A stretch of 64,000 nucleotides of DNA, taken from positions 62,001 through 126,000 of the forward strand of contig CAWDXO010000010.1 in NCBI GenBank assembly GCA_963806335.1, given 5' to 3'. Below the pieces are notes generated by a model. It saw nothing but the letters and a program-made list of their open reading frames with translations. It searched no databases and was not told the DNA's origin. Each line of letters opens with the position of its first letter. The stretch's first letter is position 1. The position numbers were made by a program, and so were the translations under genes. This document shows positions 58,784-64,000 of this stretch, piece by piece. The stretch comes from Palsa-504 sp963806335. GTDB lineage: Bacteria; Actinomycetota; Actinomycetes; Streptosporangiales; Streptosporangiaceae.

Positions 58784-59569
58784 GTGATGGCACCGATGTC
58801 CGCCACCTCGGCCGGCCAGGACGTGGCCCGGCGGCTGATGGACGACGGCTACGTGGTCGTGACCGGCATGCTGACGCCACCCGCGGCGCAGGCCGCCCGC
58901 GCTGACCTGGACCGGGTGCTGCGAACCACCCGGACCGGGCGGAACTCCTTCGAGGGCTTCCACACGCAGCGGATCTACGCCCTGTTCGCCAAGACCCGTG
59001 CGTTCGACGCGCTCGCCACCGACCCGCTGCTGCTCGACGTCCTGGACCAGGTACTCGGCCATTACCAGCTCAGCGCCCCGGTCGGCATCTGCATCGGGCC
59101 TGGCGAGAAGGCACAGGTCCTGCACCGGGACGATGCCATCTACCCGGTGCCCGAGCCGCATCCGCCGCTGGTAGTCAACACCATGTGGCCGCTTGATGAG
59201 TTCACTGCGGAGAATGGCGCCACCAGGTTCGTCCCCGGCAGCCTCCGGTGGGAGCCTGGTCGGCAGCCAGGCCCCGACGATCCGGTGGAGACGGCCGTGA
59301 TGTCACCCGGATCGGCCCTGTTCTACCTGGGCAGCCTCTGGCACGGAGGTGGCGCGAACCAGACCACCCGGCCGCGGCTCGGCGTGATCCTGGAGTACGC
59401 GGTCGGCTGGCTGCGGCAGCAGGAGAACCACTGCCTGGCCGTGCCCCGTGACATCGCCCGGGAGCTGCCGGAACGGCTGCAGGAATTGCTCGGCTACAAC
59501 ATCTACCCGCCGTTCGTGGGGTACGTTGACGGCAGCCATCCGCGCCGGGTGCTGGCGGCGGGTTCCTAG
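58784..59569 (+). CDS. Phytanoyl-CoA dioxygenase (PhyH) family protein, second copy
   Basis: The 261-residue Fe(II)/2-oxoglutarate oxygenase has the metal dyad H114-R-D116 in VLHRDDAIYP, and SLWHGGGANQTTRPRLG supplies the distal His and the 2-oxoglutarate-binding Arg. It is of the ectoine-hydroxylase/PhyH type but has no ectoine-pathway neighbours. The start could be GTG 58784, ATG 58787 or ATG 58796. The substrate is unknown. Confidence 0.88.
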   Translation: MMAPMSATSAGQDVARRLMDDGYVVVTGMLTPPAAQAARADLDRVLRTTRTGRNSFEGFHTQRIYALFAKTRAFDALATDPLLLDVLDQVLGHYQLSAPVGICIGPGEKAQVLHRDDAIYPVPEPHPPLVVNTMWPLDEFTAENGATRFVPGSLRWEPGRQPGPDDPVETAVMSPGSALFYLGSLWHGGGANQTTRPRLGVILEYAVGWLRQQENHCLAVPRDIARELPERLQELLGYNIYPPFVGYVDGSHPRRVLAAGS

Positions 59570-59763
59570 CACCCGCCGCCTCGTGCGTGCCCTGAGCCGA
59601 CCTCAGCCGCGCCACCATGGCCGATCGATGGCTACCTTCTACATCCTCTTCATCGTCGTCAGCAGTCGTGGTCTCGCCCGTGGTAACGTCAGGTAGTCGC
59701 TCCGGACCTCGGTGGCTATAGCGCTTGCTGACTACCACGCTGCCGAGATGCTCGGAGTCTTTC

Positions 59764-60078
59764 ATGCTGGGATCGGGTCAGACCGGAACGGTTAGTGCGC
59801 GTGCCTCGGCCCGCTCGGCCCGCAGCCAGGACATTTACCAGCGTTACGCCGCCGGACTGTACCGGCAGGCGCTGCTGAATCTCGATGGCTCGGCCATGAC
59901 CGAGTATGACGTCTGTGACGTCATCGTCAATGAGTCCGCGCTGGCCCGAGTGCCGGAGCGCGGCGAAGACGATGCACGTTATCGCCTGGTCCAGCTGGTC
60001 TTCCGGCGCTGCCAGCAGCTGCTCGCCGGCGCGGCGCAGCAGGCTCGCCCCGGGGAAGCGGCCTTCCGGCGGCGCTGA
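59764..60078 (+). CDS. Short sigma-70-region-2-like protein, possibly truncated
   Basis: The 104-residue protein has a helical segment DIYQRYAAGLYRQALLNLDG, then VCDVIVNESALARVPERGED and YRLVQLVFRRCQQLL, reminiscent of ECF sigma-factor region 2 and of small sigma-like actinobacterial proteins. It lacks region 4, so it cannot be a complete ECF factor. It may be a truncated gene or a free-standing modulator. ATG 59764 is the best start. Nothing downstream restores a C-terminal HTH. Confidence 0.5.
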   Translation: MLGSGQTGTVSARASARSARSQDIYQRYAAGLYRQALLNLDGSAMTEYDVCDVIVNESALARVPERGEDDARYRLVQLVFRRCQQLLAGAAQQARPGEAAFRRR

Positions 60079-60364
60079 GATGGCACCCCCTTACGCGCGG
60101 TACTGAGCGGCTGACAAACGTCCGTCTGCATCGGCGGCAGGCCGGCCGGTGTCGGCCAGCGCCACATGTCCGTTCGGGATAATGCTTGTGATTTTCCGGG
60201 CGGCAGTGCATCTCTCCTCAGCAAGGCTGCTGGCCGCCGACGTTGATAGCTAAACCGCCCCAGATCAGAAGGGCGTGCGAGTCCGGGAAAGTACCAGAAC
60301 TCCGGACGCCGGCTTGACTTGCAGGCGGACCTACCACCCGACCACTCCGCTTGGGAGGACTCCC
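60079..60364. other. Leader of the flavin monooxygenase gene
   Basis: No gene is present. A stem GTCCGG (60281-60286) with CCGGAC (60302-60307) could fold in the 5' leader, about 60 bases before the ribosome site. No known riboswitch could be identified by eye. Confidence 0.35.
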
Positions 60365-61723
60365 GTGACCGATACCCGCCGCTATCTCATGCTCAACGCC
60401 TACCTGCGCAACTCGGGCTACCACGAGGCTGCCTGGCGGGTATCGCCCGCCGACCCGGCTAGCGTCCTGGACCCGCGCCACTACATCAGCCTGGCCCAGA
60501 CCGCCGAGCGCGGCGTCCTCGACTCGATCTTCCTGCCCGACAGCCCCGGAGTAGCCGAGTTCCGCTCTGAGTACCTGCCCGGCGCGGGATTCGATCCGCT
60601 GCAGCTGCTCTCGGCGGTGGCCACCGTCACCGATCAGGTCGGGCTGATCGCCACCGCGTCCACCACCTACAGCTACCCGTGGGACGTGGCCAGGCGCCTG
60701 GCCACGCTGGACTTCCTCAGCCACGGGCGAGCCGGCTGGAACATCGTCACCACCGCCGAACCCGCCGCCGCGGGCAACTTCGGCGACCAGCCGCACCCCC
60801 CGGCGGCGGACCGGTATGACAGGGCCGGCGAATACGTCGAGGTCGTGGTCAAGCTCTGGGACGCCTGGGAAGACGGCGCCGCGGTCATGTCCCGGCAGAC
60901 CGGCCAGTGGGCCGATCCCGCCAGGATGCACCCGCCGCGGCACCACGAGAAGTACTTCGACGTAGCCGGCTACCTCCCGTTTCCCCGCTCACCCCAGGGT
61001 CATCCGTTCCTCACTCAGGCCGGCTCGTCTCCTCCCGGCGTGGCGCTTGCCGCCCGGTACGCCGACGCGGTGTTCACGCCGTTGTCCGACATCGCCGCCG
61101 GTGCCGCGTTCCGCCAGAACCTGCGAGCCCAGGCCGCCGGGTACGGCCGCAACCCCGCCCAGGTCCGGGTCTTGCCCGGCCTGTCCTTCCTGATCGCGAG
61201 CACCGACGCCGAGGCCGCCGCGCTCAAGGACGAACTCGAGGCCTCGGCCAGCGGCGAGTTCCGCTGGCGCAACCTGGCCCATCTGGCCGGGCTGGATTAC
61301 ACCACTATCGACCCCGACGCGCCCTTCCCGACCGGACTCCTCAACGACGCCCCCAAGACAAGCTTCGGTGCCTCCATCTACAAGATGGCCGCCGAGGAAC
61401 CGGGCGCCACGTTCCGGGCCGTGGCCCAGAAACTGTCCGCCCTGCCCGGCGGGCTCGATTTCACCGGCACACCGGAGGGCCTGGCCAAGCTCATCGCCGG
61501 CTGGTGGGACGCTGGCGCCGCCGACGGGTTCACCCTGATGCCCAACGTCCTGCCCGGGCAGCTGGCCGCGTTCGTCGACCACGTGGTGCCCCTCCTGCAA
61601 AGGCAAGGCATCGCCCGTACCGAGTACGCCGGCACCACGCTGCGCGACCACGTCGGCCTGCCCCGGCCAGCAAGGCCGGCGGCGCCCTTCCCCGCAAATG
61701 CACACGAATCTCGCGGCTCGTGA
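60365..61723 (+). CDS. FMN-dependent LLM-class monooxygenase (NtaA/SnaA/DszA type)
   Basis: The 452-residue protein is a bacterial-luciferase-like TIM barrel. The blocks RRYLMLNAYLRNSGYHEAAW, LDSIFLPDSPGV, GLIATASTTYSYPWDVARRL and RAGWNIVTTAEPAAAGNFG are those of the NtaA/SnaA/DszA/NmoA group. These use FMNH2 from a partner reductase to oxidise nitrilotriacetate, sulfones or other xenobiotics. No reductase gene is adjacent. GTG 60365 has GGGAGG about seven bases upstream. Confidence 0.92.
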   Translation: MTDTRRYLMLNAYLRNSGYHEAAWRVSPADPASVLDPRHYISLAQTAERGVLDSIFLPDSPGVAEFRSEYLPGAGFDPLQLLSAVATVTDQVGLIATASTTYSYPWDVARRLATLDFLSHGRAGWNIVTTAEPAAAGNFGDQPHPPAADRYDRAGEYVEVVVKLWDAWEDGAAVMSRQTGQWADPARMHPPRHHEKYFDVAGYLPFPRSPQGHPFLTQAGSSPPGVALAARYADAVFTPLSDIAAGAAFRQNLRAQAAGYGRNPAQVRVLPGLSFLIASTDAEAAALKDELEASASGEFRWRNLAHLAGLDYTTIDPDAPFPTGLLNDAPKTSFGASIYKMAAEEPGATFRAVAQKLSALPGGLDFTGTPEGLAKLIAGWWDAGAADGFTLMPNVLPGQLAAFVDHVVPLLQRQGIARTEYAGTTLRDHVGLPRPARPAAPFPANAHESRGS

Positions 61724-61807
61724 TCTGGCCGGTGATGGCTTACCTCAGCATCGCTGCCTTCCGGCCTGCCGCCGTCTTCCGGCAGGCGGAATTAGCTGCC
61801 AGTCAGC

Positions 61808-62341
61808 CTAGGATTGCTCCGCGGGAAGCTGAACCGGCTGCCTGGCCCCCGGGCGGGTGACGAGCATCGCGATGACCGCGCCCAGGGCACCCAGCTGGAT
61901 GGCGAGGTCAGCGAGATTAAACGAGGCCCTCGACCCGGCGATATGGATCCAGTCGACGACCGCGCCGCGGCCGAGGCCAGGAAACCTGAAAAGCCGGTCC
62001 GCGAGATTGCCCGCCGCGCCTGCCAGCACCACGGCCAGGCATAGCGCGGCGGCCCGGCTGCGAATACGCAGGGCCAATGTGCCCGCGATGGCCGCAATGA
62101 CGACGCCCACGAGAGTGATCGCCGTAGGGTAGGCCGCCCCAATCCCGCCGCTCGCGCCAGTGTTACGGATTAGCTGTACCGTCAGCCAGCCACTGGCTGA
62201 GCCGCGAGCAGAGGCCGGATCCAGCGTCAGGACCAGGGTCTTGCTGATCTGGTCCGCCGCCAGGATTCCTGCCCCGATGCCGCACATCGCCCACCGTACG
62301 CCGGGCCGCCTGACCGCGGCATCCGCCGGAACGATCACCAT
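61808..62341 (-). CDS. lspA: Lipoprotein signal peptidase II
   Basis: LspA removes the signal peptide from prolipoproteins after lipidation. The 177-residue protein has four transmembrane helices, ADQISK, RNTGASGGIG, and the two catalytic Asp at D115 (AGAAGNLADRLFR) and D145 (FNLADLAIQ). It converges with the flavin monooxygenase gene. It stands alone, without the rluD or ileS neighbours usual elsewhere, so this may be a second lspA copy. Confidence 0.93.
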   Translation of the reverse strand: MVIVPADAAVRRPGVRWAMCGIGAGILAADQISKTLVLTLDPASARGSASGWLTVQLIRNTGASGGIGAAYPTAITLVGVVIAAIAGTLALRIRSRAAALCLAVVLAGAAGNLADRLFRFPGLGRGAVVDWIHIAGSRASFNLADLAIQLGALGAVIAMLVTRPGARQPVQLPAEQS

Positions 62342-62559
62342 AAGGGCAACGATATGTCCGGTCTTGACCAGGCTGCTCAGGGCGTCGGGTCCAGGTGGGC
62401 CGAAGTCCTTGCTGCCAGCCTCGGCGTGCGCTCCCGGTTAGCGGCACTGACGGGATTCCGGCTAGCGGTAATGCGCAGCGCGGGCTCGGCTGCCATGCTG
62501 GAGCCGGTGGCCCGGGTCACCGTCGTCGGCGGGCGGGCCGCAGAAGGAAGGGAGTCCAC

Positions 62560-63462
62560 ATGGCAGGGGCGAATGGCAGCGATGCCCGTCCGGTGGTGGC
62601 GGTGATCGGTGCCGGAATCATGGGGTCGGCGATGGCCCGCAACCTGACGGCGGCGGGCCTGACCACGCGGGTGTGGGACCGGTCATCGTCGGCGACCGGT
62701 CCGCTGGCCGAGGCGGGTGCGGTAGTCGCGGCGTCGGCCCAGGAAGCGGTCCGGGACGCGGGCGTGGTGATCACGATGCTGCCTACCGCCGCCGCCGTGG
62801 AGTCGGTCATCTTCGATGGCGGTGCGGCCGGCGCGTTCGCCGCCGGATGCGTGTGGGCGCAGATGGGCACGATCGGGGTGGAGGCGACCCTGGGCTTCCG
62901 GGACCGGCTCGCAACGCAGCGGCCGGAGGTCATGTTCCTGGATGCCCCGGTGTCCGGCAGCAAGGGGCCCGCCGAACAGGGCCAGCTGCTGATCCTGGCG
63001 TCGGGGCCCGAGGCGGCGGCCGGCGTGGTACGCCCGGTGTTCGACGTCATCGGCCGCAAGACCGTATGGCTGGGCCAGGCCGGCCAGGGCAGCGTGGTGA
63101 AGCTGGTCGTAAATGCCTACCTGTCTATCCTCATCGAGGGCGTAGCCGAGACCATGGAGCTAGCTGACCGGCTCGGTATCGCTCATCAGCAGCTCGCGGA
63201 GGTAATCGAGGGCGGCCCGCTGGACGCGCCGCTCGCCGGGGCCAAGCTGCACAAGATGGACCGCGGTGACTATGCCGCGGAGTTCCCGCTGGAGTGGGCG
63301 CTGAAGGACGTCGATCTCGCGATCGGCGCCGCGGGCGGCCAGGCACCGCCGCTGCTGGCCGCGCTGTCTGGCCAGTGGCATGCCGCCGTGGCCGCCGGGT
63401 ACGGTCGCCAGGACATCAGCGCCGCCCGCCTGGCCCTGACCAGCCCAAGCAGCACAAGCTAG
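62560..63462 (+). CDS. NAD(P)-dependent 3-hydroxyisobutyrate dehydrogenase-like protein
   Basis: The 300-residue beta-hydroxyacid dehydrogenase has VVAVIGAGIMGSAMARNL as the dinucleotide fold, FLDAPVSGSKGPAEQGQL as the substrate signature and the catalytic Lys in GQGSVVKLVVNAYL. The family oxidises 3-hydroxyisobutyrate, tartronate semialdehyde or glyoxylate derivatives. ATG 62560 has AGGGAG six bases away; the frame is open to 62395. It shows no operon partner in the window. Confidence 0.92.
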   Translation: MAGANGSDARPVVAVIGAGIMGSAMARNLTAAGLTTRVWDRSSSATGPLAEAGAVVAASAQEAVRDAGVVITMLPTAAAVESVIFDGGAAGAFAAGCVWAQMGTIGVEATLGFRDRLATQRPEVMFLDAPVSGSKGPAEQGQLLILASGPEAAAGVVRPVFDVIGRKTVWLGQAGQGSVVKLVVNAYLSILIEGVAETMELADRLGIAHQQLAEVIEGGPLDAPLAGAKLHKMDRGDYAAEFPLEWALKDVDLAIGAAGGQAPPLLAALSGQWHAAVAAGYGRQDISAARLALTSPSSTS

Positions 63463-63604
63463 CAACTCACCCGCCGACCGAGCGAGCGGAAGACGCGCTG
63501 AGCAGTCTGACGTCTCGTGAGCAGCGAACTTCGGCCGCCCCTCCTTGCCGACCCCGGCACGGTGATAAAAGTCAGTTCCGGGACGCGGCGGGACTGCGTC
63601 GTGC

Positions 63605-63661
63605 GACCGGCTCGATGGAGCATCGGGCCGCACTGGACCGGCTCGATGGAGCATCGGGCCG
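63605..63661. repeat. Two copies of a 26-bp block, 31 bp apart
   Basis: GACCGGCTCGATGGAGCATC plus GGGCCG occurs at 63605-63630 and again at 63636-63661. The 340 bases between the dehydrogenase and the partial gene at the end contain no other supported feature. The duplication lies in a GC-rich spacer and may be a recent slip. Confidence 0.8.
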
Positions 63662-63802
63662 GCTGGCTGATCGCTGCGGGTGCGGCCCGGCCGCTGCCGG
63701 CTGGGCCGCCAGCGCGAGGCGGGGCACGTGTGCCCGGTGGTGCGGCGCCCGCGGGTAAACCGCCCAGCTCGGGCCCCCTCCGGCTGAGTGCATACCCCGG
63801 AG

Positions 63803-64000
63803 TCAGTTTTGCCTGATGGCGTCGATCGTGTTGAGGTCGCCGTTGAAACCGCCGATGCCGTTGGTGACCCCGCCGCCGCCGGACCACTGCCACATCAGCG
63901 CGTGCGGGCTGGAGCTGGCCTGGCCGCCGAAGAACTGCGCGCACGGTCCGGCGCCGTGATCCAGGCACCAGCCATACGGGTAGGCGCCGGAGTAATTAGT
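63803..64000 (-). CDS. 3' end of a probable secreted glycoside-hydrolase-like protein (5' end outside window)
   Basis: The last 65 codons of a minus-strand gene enter the window from the right. The visible C-terminus includes NYSGAYPYGWCLDHGAGPCA, HALMWQWSGGGG and GIGGFNGDLNTIDAIR. A Trp-Gln-Trp core followed by a GGFNGDLN-type ending is like the C-terminal strands of GH25 or DUF1906 (Rv2525c-like) cell-wall hydrolase domains. Two Cys may form a disulfide, which suits secretion. The fragment is too short for a firm family call. Confidence 0.55.
   Translation of the reverse strand, partial: TNYSGAYPYGWCLDHGAGPCAQFFGGQASSSPHALMWQWSGGGGVTNGIGGFNGDLNTIDAIRQN

Noticed and set aside
58463..59161. 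Long minus-strand frame over the second PhyH gene
   Set aside because: It has a low-complexity Gly/Arg/Val composition, and the opposite strand encodes an intact dioxygenase with metal ligands.
60079..60364. SAM-type riboswitch before the sulfur/nitrogen monooxygenase
   Set aside because: A stem is present, but the conserved core elements of SAM-I/IV riboswitches were not recognisable.
63459..63968. 169-codon minus-strand frame at the right end
   Set aside because: It is Arg-rich without motifs; a neighbouring frame on the same strand (63803-64000) gives a sensible protein C-terminus instead.

Overview
This window is high-GC DNA, almost certainly from an actinobacterium. The support is codon bias, frequent GTG starts, a mycofactocin (mft) locus, a glucosyl-3-phosphoglycerate synthase of the actinobacterial type, and SSB, FKBP and Lhr proteins of actinobacterial character. 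The sequence does not settle the genus; a streptosporangial or related soil lineage is a guess. No rRNA, tRNA, CRISPR array, phage module or intact insertion sequence was recognised. Several short broken genes and unusual intergenic repeats mark the accessory parts.

Left part (1-16 kb). A truncated Orn/Lys/Arg decarboxylase is followed by a DHA2-type MFS exporter with a palindromic operator, a DEAD-box RNA helicase and a PhyH dioxygenase. Next comes a small gene graveyard with a urease gamma fragment and a truncated alpha/beta hydrolase. After that are an XRE regulator with its own operator, a membrane protein, an msrB-msrA repair operon, a 1.4-kaa Lhr helicase, an NTF2-like protein, an eight-copy 16-bp repeat, a perfect 21-bp hairpin, zwf and an OsmC peroxidase.

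Central locus (16.1-23.6 kb). A minus-strand run reads mftA, mftB, mftC, two mycofactocin-type SDRs, a MoxR AAA+ ATPase, a VWA (CoxE-like) protein, a small ABM monooxygenase and a third SDR. A TetR regulator (mftR) is divergent. Two near-identical palindromes lie between mftR and mftA. The canonical mftD, mftE and mftF genes are not in the window. The MoxR-VWA pair inside a mycofactocin cluster is the most interesting feature here.

Right-centre (24-41 kb). Genes include an acyl-CoA synthetase, a methyltransferase, an amidohydrolase, a MalY-type aminotransferase, gpgS, a 23-residue membrane peptide, a universal stress protein, an FKBP, a DUF167 protein, an NmrA-like protein, ssb, a frameshifted GNAT and an SDR. 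A likely oxalyl-CoA synthetase / ketopantoate reductase-like / 2-hydroxyacid dehydrogenase group follows. A fluoride-export operon then has two crcB genes and a protein built of three consecutive DUF190 domains.

Right part (41-64 kb). There is a secreted Ala/Pro/Val/Thr-rich repeat protein beside a two-LysM membrane protein. Further along are a DUF3500 protein, two pirins (one divergent from a MarR gene across a long palindrome), an SDR-phosphatase pair, and a membrane protein with a COG4315 repeat whose start sits behind a run of ten G. An inositol-type dehydrogenase/isomerase operon is divergent from a LacI regulator with two perfect palindromic operators. The window closes with DUF445, glutaminase, a second PhyH, a short sigma-like protein, an FMN-dependent monooxygenase, lspA, a 3-hydroxyisobutyrate-dehydrogenase-like protein and the 3' end of a probable cell-wall hydrolase.
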